Part shown: positions 1 through 10,063 of the stretch, in pieces
Position numbering within the stretch: position 1 is the stretch's first letter
Layout: each line of letters opens with the position of its first letter
Notes under the pieces: model-generated
Told to the model about the DNA's origin: nothing
Database searches by the model: none
Seen by the model: only the letters and a program-made list of their open reading frames with translations
Translations under genes and position numbers: made by a program
Origin: Closterium sp. Naga37s-1
Lineage: Eukaryota; Streptophyta; Zygnematophyceae; Desmidiales; Closteriaceae
Assembly (NCBI GenBank): GCA_947471745.1
Contig: CANJKZ010000395.1
Location: forward strand, 833,001 to 897,000
Length of the DNA stretch: 64,000 bases
Reading direction: 5' to 3'

Positions 1-210
1 AGGGAGGGCGGGAGAGACGGACGGAGGGAGGGATGGGGGGGGACTTGAAGGCGGAGGGACGGAGGGAGGGAGGGAGTGAGCGAGGGAGCTTGAGTAGCCG
101 CGTTCATGGTGGCTGGGTTGATCCAAGGCATCTTGAACCAATCCTCGACCTCCTTTTCCCCACACTCTCCTTCGCACCCCTCCGCCTCCCCTCCACTCTC
201 ACCCCCGCAG

Positions 211-1835
211 GGCCAGGCAGTGCGGAGGGCGCTAGCAGAGGTGCTGGTGGGGCAGAGGGGCGTGGTGTTTGAGGCAGCACTGGCGAGCGATGAGGATAAT
301 ATCATGGGGGCTGCGGGGGGCCTCCGGCGAGCCAAGTACTGCCTCTCCCCTGAAGGTGAGCAAGAAAGAACGCAAGGTGTTTGTGACATGGTTGAGATGT
401 TTGGCATGTTTGCCACCCCCAACGCAAACCATCCCCAGCCACTCTTCCCCTCTCCCTCTCCTCTTCCCCCTCTCACACCACCATCCCATAACAAACCTGC
501 TTGTTCCCACCTCGCCGTTTCCCTATGCCCCTGCCTCTCCCCCCTCCTGCTCCCCCCTCCCGCTCCCCATCCCGCTCCCCATCCCCCTCCCCACCCCCGC
601 CCAGGTGACACCTCGTCCAGCTGTCGCCTGTACGACAGCATCCTATCGGGGTGCATCCCAGTGGTGGTATCAGACAGCATCGAGCTGCCCTTCGAGGACG
701 CCTTAGACTACTCCTCCTTCGCCCTCTTCGTCCCCACCGCCCTCGCTCTCCGCCCCGGCCACCTGCTTGAGCTGCTTCAGGGGCAGAGCCGCGCACAGTG
801 GCAGCGCAGATGGTCCAACATGCGCCGGGTGAGAAGGGAGGGGGTGGGAGGAGTGGGGAACGGTGCGGTGGGGTTGGGTGGGAGGGGTGGGGTGGGGTGC
901 GGCGGAGTGGAGTGGGGTTAAGAGCGGCGGGGTTGTGCTGGCCCTGCTGCATGGGCAGAGCCGCGCACAGTGGCAGCGCAGATGGTCCAACATGCGCCGG
1001 GTGAGAAGGGAGGGGGTGGGAGGAGTGGGGAACGGTGCGGTGGGGTTGGGTGGGATGGGGTGGGGTGGGGTGCGGCAGAGTGGAGTGGGGTTAAGAGCGG
1101 CGGGGTTGTGCTGGCCCTGCTGCATGGGCAGCGCAGATGGTCCAACATGCGCCGGGTGAGAGAGGAGGGAGTGGGAGGAGGAGATGGTGCGGTGCGGTGG
1201 GGTGAGGTCGGGTGGGTGGGGTTGTGCGGGAGGATGGGTGGGATGGGCATGGTGGGGGTTTGAGAAGGGCGGGTGGTAGTTCTGGGCGGGCAAGGAAAAA
1301 CATTATTACTGCTTATAATCTACACTTTCTCACTCGACTCATTTTCCTCCCTACTTCCTCATACCTATCCCATGGGTTTCTTCCCCCCCACTCATAAACA
1401 GCCATCCTTTGTTCCACCCCTTCTGACCCCCTCTTTCTTCCAATCTCCCCAAACCCCCTCCATTGCCCTCCCCACACCCCTCCCCCCTAAATCTCTGCGG
1501 CCCTAACACTTAACAACTGCATCACCTTTTGAGGCCCTCTAAAGTCGTACCACCCCTCATCCTTCTCCCCATCTCCGCCTCCCCGGCCCCCCTTCTCCCT
1601 GTCATCCCAGCTGCGCAAGCACTTCGAGTTCTCATCACTGCCCGAGCCGGGGGGAGCGGAGGACACAGTGTGGAGAGCAGTGTCAAGGCGCATGAGGGGC
1701 AGCACGGGGAGTGCAGGGGCGCAGCGCAACAGGCGGCAGCGCCTGCGGCTGCTGCTGCGGCAGCTGGCACACTACGGGCTGAATGCCTCGCACCTGCAGC
1801 AGCCAGTGCACTTGCGCCCACCTGTGCACTTGTAG
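211..1835 (+). CDS. GT47 exostosin-family glycosyltransferase, 3' part (three exons)
   Basis: Exons 211-355, 605-828 and 1611-1835 (stop TAG 1833-1835) join in phase through GT-AG introns and give the C-terminal about 197 residues of a plant exostosin-like protein. The block DTSSSCRLYDSILSGCIPVV followed by ELPFEDALDYSSFALFV is the signature of the GT47 clade whose members carry DTPSSCRL; a later segment matches the family's usual C-terminal 'RKHFEF' region. GT47 enzymes are Golgi type II membrane proteins that add sugars to wall polysaccharides such as xylan, xyloglucan or arabinan; the acceptor here cannot be told. The N-terminal half lies before the window, and 1-210 is intron ending in a CAG acceptor. 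The 782-bp second intron carries tandem copies of the end of exon 605-828, and the terminal exon's 3' part is also duplicated downstream. Family assignment is firm; substrate unknown. Confidence 0.88.
781..1160 (+). repeat. Tandem copies of an exon end with its splice donor (GT47 gene)
   Basis: The last ~45 coding bases of exon 605-828, the donor CGG|GTGAG and about 125 bp of G-rich intron are repeated about 171 bp downstream (donor GT at 1001). A third, shorter copy has its donor GT at 1156. The copies stay very similar, including the splice site, so three potential 5' splice sites lie in a row. Confidence 0.85.
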
Positions 1836-1948
1836 CGTGATTCTGACTGAGTCGTTGCCTCTAGGATGCGGCAGCTGGCACACCACGGGCTGAATGCCTC
1901 TCACCTGCAGCAGCCCGTGCACGTGCGCCTGCCCGTGCACTTGTAGCG
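1756..1948 (+). repeat. Duplicated terminal coding segment of the GT47 gene
   Basis: The last ~80 bp of the GT47 coding region (about 1756-1837) recur at about 1866-1948 with a handful of substitutions, including the stop codon. The second copy lies beyond the first stop and would be 3' UTR. Confidence 0.8.
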
Positions 1949-2574
1949 TTCAGTGGTGTAGCGTGCTCCTAAGCCGCCTCTAGGTTGTGCGTGTGCCTGC
2001 CTGCCGGTGCTCCTGTAGTGTGCGTGTGGGAGGCACGCGGGGAGGAGGAAAGGAAGGGTAGGAGGCGGAGCGGAGGAGGTGAGATGGAATGGCGTCGTGG
2101 GAGAGGTGGGGATGGAGAGAGGAATAATTGTGGAGTATGGGGCTTTTTGTGCTAGCTTTGGTGCACTTCTGGTGACTGCTAGCCGTAAATTGTACCTAGG
2201 TCCCATAAGATTTTGCACACTGCATTTCTAGCACATACGGCTCTCACTGTACCTAGTATGTGATGTGCTGCTGCCACCATGTGGAGGTATCGACAAGCAC
2301 CGCACTGTACTGCACAACACTGCACTGCAGTTCAAGCTTCACTGGAATGAGGTTCACAAATCATGGATGGATGGAAGCCGCCCTCCACCAACCGGTAAGC
2401 CTTTCAACGGAACAGCATTATGCAGAACGCACGTACGTTCAACGGACCACGTCAGGAGAACGTGGTGTCAAGAGAGTGCCTGCCCGCCCGCCATGTATGG
2501 TACCATTACACTTGGGAGGAACTTGGAAGCACGTTATACTATACTACCCCTGCATTTGTCACTAGGACCTTGAA
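1949..2574. other. Intergenic, no gene seen
   Basis: I see no coding exon with matching splice phases, no RNA gene and no recognisable element here. It probably holds the GT47 3' UTR and spacer up to the target-site copy of the first copia element. Confidence 0.5.
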
Positions 2575-2579
2575 CGAAC

Positions 2580-2711
2580 TGTCAAATTGCATTTGTTATC
2601 TCTAGGCTGTAGTGGGGCATACTCTAAGGAGTACAACACCTTAGGTCATTCCTAGTACTTGTACTAACTCTTCCCTACTAGTCAATCACTTCCTACGTTA
2701 TATTTTTGACA
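2580..2711 (+). repeat. 5' LTR of copia element 1
   Basis: 132 bp, TGTCA...TGACA. It shares its first ~60 bp pattern (CTGTAGTGGG, then GAGTACAAC) with the LTR of the short element at 21073-22677 read on the minus strand. Confidence 0.92.
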
Positions 2712-2773
2712 TGTATTCAGAGCAGGTCCCTCCGTAGGACCGCTCCGTTAGGGCCCACCAACCGTACGTACTG

Positions 2774-3520
2774 CCCCAGGAGTTGCTCCAGTCGCGCGCT
2801 GCACTGCTCGCCGCGCGCGCGCTCTGCCCTGCCCAGTACGCCGTCGCGCTGCTGCCCTGCCCTGCCCAGCGCTATCGCGCTGCCCTGCCCCGCGCTGCCC
2901 GCCGCGCGCTGCCCCGCTGCCGCGCGTGCTGCGGTGCTGCCCGTACTGCCCTGCTCGCCGCGCGCGACCTGCGCCGCACACGCGCACAGCTTGCGCCCTC
3001 CCCGCACGCGCGCTGCCCACGCGTGCTCTGCCCGCACGCACGCTGCCTACGCGCGCCCTGCCTGCAAGCGCGCTGCCTACGTGCGCCCTGCCCGCACGCG
3101 CGCTGCTTACGCGCGCCCTGCCCTGCTGCCCCCGCCCCGCTGCCCTGCAGTCCGCGCGCCGCCCTGCCCTGCAGCCCGCGCGCCGCCCTGCCCTACAGCC
3201 CGCGCGCTGCCCTGCCCTGCAGTCCGCGCGCCGCCCTGCCCTGCAGCCCGCGCGCTGCCCTGCCCTGCTGCCCGCACACTGCCCTGCCCTGCAGCCTGCG
3301 CGCCGCCCTGCCCTGCAGCCCGCACGCCGCCCTGCCCTGCAGCCTGCGCGCTGCACTGCCCTGCTGCCCGCACACCCTGCAGCCCGCGCGCTGCCCTGCC
3401 CGTGTAGCCCTGCAGCCCGCGCGCCGCCCTGCCCTGCAGATCGCGCGCTGCCCTGCACTGCAGCCTGCGCGCTGCCCTGCCCTGCAGCCTGTGCGCTGCC
3501 CTGCCACTACAGCGACTACC
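2774..3520 (+). repeat. GC-rich minisatellite inside copia element 1
   Basis: Degenerate tandem units built on CTGCCCTGCAGCCCGCGCG-like words, over about 750 bp between the primer site and the gag-like region. The array is open in several frames on both strands because of its composition, not because it encodes a recognisable protein. Confidence 0.8.
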
Positions 3521-3639
3521 GCTACTGCTACAGCTGCAACTACAGCGGTCACTTCTGACGCCCTTGTGCCGCTGCTACTGACTGCCACTGCATGTCATGG
3601 CCACTATAACAGTCGTAGCAGCGTCTGGCGGTGGACAGC

Positions 3640-3935
3640 AGCAGCTATGTCAGCCGGAGACTCTATCGCCGCAGCAGCTTCGCGAGTGGGTTGTTCGGCG
3701 AGGCCGCTCTGGTCCTGGAGCTTGGGATTTCACGCGTAATGGTATTACTGGACAGCAGCGGCAGTCTCGTCGCCAGGAGACTCTCTCGCCACAGCAGCTT
3801 CGTGAGTGGGTTATTCAGCGAGGCCGTCCTGGTGGTGGAGGTTATGGTGCTGGAGGTACTGGACAGCAACGTCAGCAGGAGACCCTCTCACCGCAGCAGC
3901 TTCGCGAGTGGGTTTCTCAACGACGCATCCCTGGT
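3640..3935 (+). repeat. Three coding-frame repeats in the gag-like region of copia element 1
   Basis: The segment encoding ETLSPQQLREWV followed by a Gly/Arg-rich stretch occurs three times in a row at about 3655-3935, spaced roughly 100-130 bp. A fourth, separated copy is at about 5832-5870, next to the second minisatellite. Confidence 0.75.
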
Positions 3936-5879
3936 AATGCAGAGGCTACTAGTGTAGGTGCCTGTGAGCCTGGTAGCACAGGTGCAATTTCTGTAGAGGC
4001 TTTGCACACCTTCACGCTTAACTCAGGCGCGACTCGCTGCTTTTTCCGCGACTGCACCACAGTCACACCGCTCACTACACCTGTCCCGGTCTCTCTAGCT
4101 GACCCCTCTGGGGGCCCAGTTGTAGCACGTGCCTCCACAGTTCTCCCGTATCCAGCAGCCCCCTCAGGCTCCCTCACAGGTTTCCACCTCCCCTCGTTCT
4201 CTAAGAACTTGGTGAGTAACGCTGTCCTCCAGGACCAGTTTGTCACTGTGACTACTCCTGGGGGTGAGATTGTGGCGATCTGTACGGACTCACGCACTGG
4301 CGAGCACCTCGCCACGTTCACTCGGAGGCCTGGGTCTGCCCTGTACACACTGACCACTGAGTCTGCACAGGTGGCTGCGTCAGGTTAGGTGGATGAGTCA
4401 GGTCAATTAGCTGCGTCTTGTTCGTGTCGGCTACTCTCGCACCACACTCTCCTCTGGCACCACCGTCATGGTCACCCCTCCCTGCCGCGCCTTCGTGGCA
4501 TGCACTCTCGTCTCCTTGTCTCTGGCCTCCCCAGGTCCCTGCCCCCGCTCCCGCGCTCGCTTGCACCGCCGTGCCTTCCGTGCGTCAAGGGGCGGCATCG
4601 CGCCGCTCCTCACTCCTCCTCGTTTCCACCGACCACTGCTCCTTTGCAGACTCTCCACATGGACGTGTGGGGCCCAGCCCGCGTCCGTGGACAGGACCCG
4701 GAACGCTACTTTCTGCTGGTTGTTGACGGCTACACGCGCTACACCACGGTCTTCCCCTTGCAGAGCAAGGCGTATGTCTGCGGTGCTTTGATCGACTGGA
4801 TCATCGCTGTTCGTCGTCACCTGAGCGTGTGGTTTCAGCAGGACCTCCAGGTCCCGCGACTACAATCTGACAGAGGTGGTGAGTTTTCCTCCGGCCTCCT
4901 TCGGGACTTTTGTCGTGCGGAGGGCATCCCCCAGTCCTTCACGCTTCCGGCCTCTCCACAGCAGAACGGGATTGCTGAGCGTCGCATTGGCTTGGTCATG
5001 GAGGTTGCTCGCACCTCCATGATCCATGCGGCTGCTCCCCATTTTCCGTGGCCGCGCATTAGCTCAACCTCTGGCCCCGTGTCTCTGTGCCAGAGACCTC
5101 GCCTACACTGCGTTGGACGGGGGAGGTTGGCGATGCGTCGGCGTTTCGGGTCTAGGGCGGGCTCTCCCTTGTCCGCGATACCACCGCGGGCAAGCTCTCT
5201 CCTCGCACTCTCCGCTTCGTCTTCCTTGGCTTCCCCACCGACGCCCCGCCCTGGCCGTTTTACCACCCTGCCTCGCGCCGCGTCCTGTCCTCACAGGACG
5301 TCACCTTTGGCGAGTCGGTCTGCTTCTACCGTCTCCACCCGCACGTGTCTTCCCCACTCTCCCCGCCGCCCCTCTTCTTGGTCCCAGGTCCCCCCCCGGT
5401 AGACCCCCTCCCCCGACAGGGTCATGCTCCTTCAGGTGTGTCTCAGGTCGACCCACCCCCCTTGGTTGAGCCTTTGGAGGTCTCCTCTGACACCTCTGGC
5501 CCAGCTGAGGGGGGTGACCCCGCCGCTGACGACACGGCGGCCACTCGCCGCTCCCCGCGCTTGGAGTCCCCTCCTGGTTTTCCGCCTCGGCCGTCTTCGC
5601 CGCCTCCGCAGCCTGTCACTGTGGACTCTGGTGCTGCTGGGGGTGGTGACCCTGAGGGTGCGCACTCTGGGGGTGCTGGACCGCGGGTTGCTGAGTTTGG
5701 GGGTGTTGACTCCAAGGGTGCCGGTTCTGGGGGTACTGACACTGGGGGTGCTGCGAGTCCTAGTGGTGGTGGAGTCGTGGGTGCTAGTTCTGGGGGTTCT
5801 GGCGTTGGACAGCAGCAGCAGTCTCGTAGATAGGAGACCCTCTCGCCACAGCAACTTCGCGACCGGGTGTTCGGCAAGG

Positions 5880-6765
5880 CAGTCTGGTGGTGGAGGCTAT
5901 GGTGCTGAAGGTGCTGGAGGTCCTGGAGCTGCTGGTGCTGGAGGTACTAGAGCTGGAGGTACTGGAGGTACTGGAGCTGCTAATACTGGAGGTACTGGAG
6001 CTGCTGGTGCTGGAGGTGCTAGAGCTGGAGGTGCTGGAGGTACTTGAGCTGCTGGTGCTGGAGGTGCTAGAGCTGGAGGTGCTGGAGTTACTGGAGCTGC
6101 TGGTGCTGAAGGTGCTAGAGCTGGAGGTACTGGGGGTACTGGAGCTGCTAGTGCTGGAGGTGCTAGAGCCGGAGGTGCTAGAGCCGGAGGTGCTGGAGGT
6201 ACTGGGGCTGCTGGTGCTGGAGGTGCTAGCGCTGGAGGTGCTGGAGGTACTGGAGCTGCTGGTGTTGGAGGTACTAGAGCTGGAGATGCTGGAGGTACTG
6301 GAGCTGTTTGTGCTGGAGGTGCTAGAACTGCTGTTGCTGAAGGTGCTGGAGGTGTTGGTGCTGGAGGTGCTAGAGCTGGAGGTGCTGGAGGTGCTGGAGG
6401 TGCTGGAGGTGCTGGAGCTGGAGGTGCTAGTGCTGGAGGTACTGGAGCTGATGGTGATGGATGTGCTGGAGCGGGAGGTGCTGAAGGTACTGGAGCTGCT
6501 GGTGCTGGATATGCTGGAGCTGCTGGTGCTGGAGGTGGTAGAGGTGGAAGTGCTGGAGGTACTGGAGCTGCTGGTGCTGGAGGTGCTGAAGCTGCTGGTG
6601 CTGGAGGTGCTAGAGCTGGAGGTACTGGAGGTACTAGAGCTGCTGGTGCTGGAGGTACTAGAGCTGGAGGTGCTGGAGGTACTGGAGCTGGAGGTATTGG
6701 AGGTGCTGGAGCTGTTGGTTCTGGAGGTACTGAAGGTGCTAGAGGTGCTGGAGCTGTTGACGGTA
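5880..6765 (+). repeat. GGTGCTGGA-type minisatellite inside copia element 1
   Basis: About 885 bp of 9- and 15-bp-related units (GGTGCTGGA, GCTAGAGCT, GGTACTGGA), placed between the integrase-derived and reverse-transcriptase-derived regions. In one frame the units read as a Gly-Ala/Thr-Gly collagen-like repeat. The same motif occurs once in the gag-like region, so the array may have grown from a seed within the element. Confidence 0.85.
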
Positions 6766-9268
6766 CGGGCACAGCGCCGCGTCGACTGTTTTTCTACCCA
6801 CAACCGCAGTCGTCCCTACCACCACCTGACTCGGCACTTCGTCAGTTCTTAATCTTCCGTCTTCCACTGGCCTTACTCCGCCTCTCATGTCTCCTCCACC
6901 TGACCAGTCACAGTCGCAGTTACTGCCTGGCTCTCCACTGCCTGCTCCTTCTCCCTACCCTGCACAGACATGATCCCAGGCTAAGCGTCGTGAGCCTGAG
7001 TCTCGTCCTGCCTGCCCTGTTCGCACTGTCACTCGTGCTCGTCTTTCTCGTCCTCCATCTGTCCCCGGCACGCACGCTATGACACTTCGTCCTTCCTCTG
7101 TTCCACAGCGTGTTTCTCTGCCGTCTCCTCCAGCGTCCTCTCTTCCTGACGTTCCTGACCCTGAGTCCGACCTTGCTCGTGCTGCTAGTCCTACTGTCAC
7201 TCGTCTCCTCGCCACTGTTTTCACTGACCCTTCCTTTGAGTCTACTGTTGCGTTTGCCCTAGTTACTGAGCTAGTCAACTTTGCTGCTACCCGTCATCTC
7301 GTCTACGTCGCGAGTCTGGTTACTGAGTCTGAGTCTGTCTGTCCTCCGTCCGTCGGGGGTGAGCTTGCCCTTAGCAGTGACGTCCTTGAGGACATACAGT
7401 TTGTGCTTGAGTGTCTCACGGCCGCTTTACCTTGTTTCGCGTCCATGCTGCTTTGCCCCGAGGGAGACCCGGATGCACTTGACATCCCTACCCCGCGCTC
7501 TTACGCAGAGGCGATCACGGGTGAGTACTCCTCTCAGTGGCAGACAACCATGGACGCAGAGATGGCTTCCTGGAAGTCCACAGGCACCTACGTCGACGAG
7601 GTTCCTCCTCCTTGGGCGAACATAGTCGATGGCATGTGGATTTTCAGAGTGAAGCGGCCGCCGAGTTCTCCGCCTGCCTTCAAGGCGCGTTACGTTGTTC
7701 GAGGCTTCAGTCAGCGACAGGGGGTCGACTTCTTCCACACCTTCTCCCCCACCCCAAAGATGACTACTCTTCGGGTGTTACTGCACGTTGCAGTACAGCG
7801 TGACTACGAGCTGCACTCCCTCGACTTCTCCATAACTTTCTTGCAAGGCAGCCTTCACACCTTCCACCTGGCTTCACTGGGTCGTTTCCTGAGGGTACCC
7901 AGGAAACGGTCAGTCTACGGTCTCCGCCAGGCGCCCCGCGAGTGGCACGACACACTGAGGATGACACTTGCGCCTCTTGGGTTTGCTCCTTCCACTGCTG
8001 ACGCGTCGCTGTTTCTGCGCACCGACCCTACTCTGCCGCCGTTCTACATCCTCGTGTACGTCGACGACTTGGTCTTTGCTACTACTATCACTGAGGCGCT
8101 GGCCGTTGTGAAAGCAGCAGAAGAGACATACTTGCACTGACCTGGGTGAGCTGCGTAGCTATATTGGCTTGTAGATGACCCGGGACAGAGCACGGTGCAC
8201 CATCACTCTGACTCAGTCGCACATGGTGCACCATGTCCTTCATCGATTCGGCTTTCGGCTCTCCTCGCCACAGCCCACTCCTCTGCCTACAGGTCACTCG
8301 CTCTCAGCTCCACCTTCGGACGAGTCCGTAGAGCCGAGTGGCCCGTATCCAGAGCTTGTGGGCTGCCTCATGTACCAGTTGACGTGCACACGACCTGACC
8401 TCGCGTACCCTCTCAGCATCGTTGCTCGCTTCGTCACCCTTGGGAGACACAGGAAGGAGCACTGGACAGCTTCGTAGAGGGTACTGCATTACTTGTGCAG
8501 TACATCGGGCATGGGGCTCGTGCTTGGAGGACGGGGTCCAGTGGTACTCACTGGACACTCCGACGCTTCTTGGGCCGACGACCAGGCGACTCAGCGGTCG
8601 TCACAGGGTTACTTTTTTCAGTCTCGGCTCCGGTTCTGTCTCGTGGAGGTCCACTCGTTCGTCCTCTTTGCTTGGTTCCAGCTGTGAGGCCGAGATCTAC
8701 GCCGGGGCTATGGCTGCACAGGAGTTACGCTGGCTGACCTACCTGCTGGCTGACTTGGGTGAGCGGCCTTGTTCTCTTCCAGTTCTGTACGTCGACAACA
8801 AGGCCATGATTGCCTTGTGTCAGGATCAGAGACTAGAGCACAGAACGAAGCACATTGTTCTTCGTTACTTTCTTGCTCGGGAGCTGCAGCAGCGTGGTCA
8901 GCTGCGCCTGGCTTACGTGGCCTCTCGGGCCAACACTGCTGATGTGTTCACCAAGGCCCTTGGGTCTGGTGATCATCAGCGTTTCTGCACTGCTCTAGGC
9001 CTTGTGCATACTTTGCCTCACCTGCTGGTTGCTTGACTTGTCTTGTACTGTGATCTATATGTATATACATACCTGCATGCTTGCTCTTGCTAGGTTGTGA
9101 TCACTGTATTGCTTGTACTTTTATAACTCTGCATGTGAACTGACCTTGTGGCCGTTTGCTTGTGCTTAGAATGCATGGTGATCTTGAGATCCACCCTGAG
9201 CTTTGCTTTGCTTTGTTCTCTTTGCGTTGGTTGGTTGTTACTATCCCCCACTTCGCCTATGGGGGTGC

Positions 9269-9399
9269 GTCAAATTGCATTTGTTATCTCTAGGCTGTAG
9301 TGGGGCATACTCTAAAGAGTACAACACCTTAGGTCATTCCTAGTACTTGTACTCACTCTTCCCTTCTAGCCAATCATTTCCTACGTTCTATTTCTGACA
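9269..9399 (+). repeat. 3' LTR of copia element 1
   Basis: 131 bp, about 95% identical by eye to 2580-2711, ending TGACA and followed by the target-site copy CGAAC. Confidence 0.92.
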
Positions 9400-9647
9400 C
9401 GAACACCCCAATGTCACTCACACGTGATTTGACCCTAGCACAGAGGTGCTGTACATAAAATAGTATCTATCAGTTGGTCGGCTCCGCCGTGCAGTGCATC
9501 TTCTGCCCGGAAAATAGAGGCAGCCAATGGCATCTTATGCAATCTATACATCGCAATGCCTTGTTGGGCTGGTTCAGTGGTAGTCACTGCACTATTCTGG
9601 TCGTCAAAAGCATAGAGCCAGACACCCTCCTGGTAGCACGTGCAGGG

Positions 9648-9979
9648 CTACAGCGATTGAGGATTTAGAGGGGCGAAGGCAGCTGCTTTCACAGAGACTA
9701 TGTAGGGTTTTTCACGCACGACAGTGCAGTTGAACCTGAAGGACCCCCCCGGTGGGATGACCACCGCACCATCAGGTGCTCCCAGTGGAGGGAGTACCTG
9801 CGAGGGAGGGTAGGGAGGGGGGAGGGGGGAGTGGGGGGGATAAGGGAATTGGATTGGAATAAATGATGGGATGGAAATGGGAAGGGAGGGAGGTAAGAGG
9901 GACGAGGGAGGGAAGGAGGGGGTACGTGTGTGCGATCGAGAGGGATGGGGGCGAGAGAGAGAGAAGGGGGGGGGGGGTG

Positions 9980-10063
<84 letters not shown>

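Larger units (their letters stand above)
2580..9399 (+). mobile_element. Ty1/copia LTR retroelement 1 (broken fossil)
   Basis: The element is bounded by near-identical LTRs (2580-2711 and 9269-9399) that begin TGTCA and end TGACA, and is flanked by the 5-bp target duplication CGAAC (2575-2579 and 9400-9404). A primer site resembling the initiator Met-tRNA complement (TGTATTCAGAGC, about 2712-2723) follows the first LTR, and a short G-rich polypurine tract (about 9258-9266) precedes the second. Parts in copia order: a gag-like region around 3597-4380, an integrase core around 4640-5040, a reverse transcriptase around 7500-8140, and an RNase H region around 8690-9030 with the KHIVLRYF and ANTADVFTKAL blocks. 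Two large minisatellites lie inside. It looks broken in several places. The LTRs differ at about 7 sites by eye (about 5%), so it is moderately old. It lies about 250 bp beyond the stop codon of the neighbouring minus-strand gene. Confidence 0.93.

Noticed and set aside
2706-3739. Overlapping Ala/Arg/Cys-rich frames
   Set aside because: Products of the GC-rich minisatellite in copia element 1, with no family similarity.
5784-6803. Ser/Thr-rich and Leu/Glu-rich frames around 5780-6850
   Set aside because: Translations of the copia-internal minisatellite in other frames.
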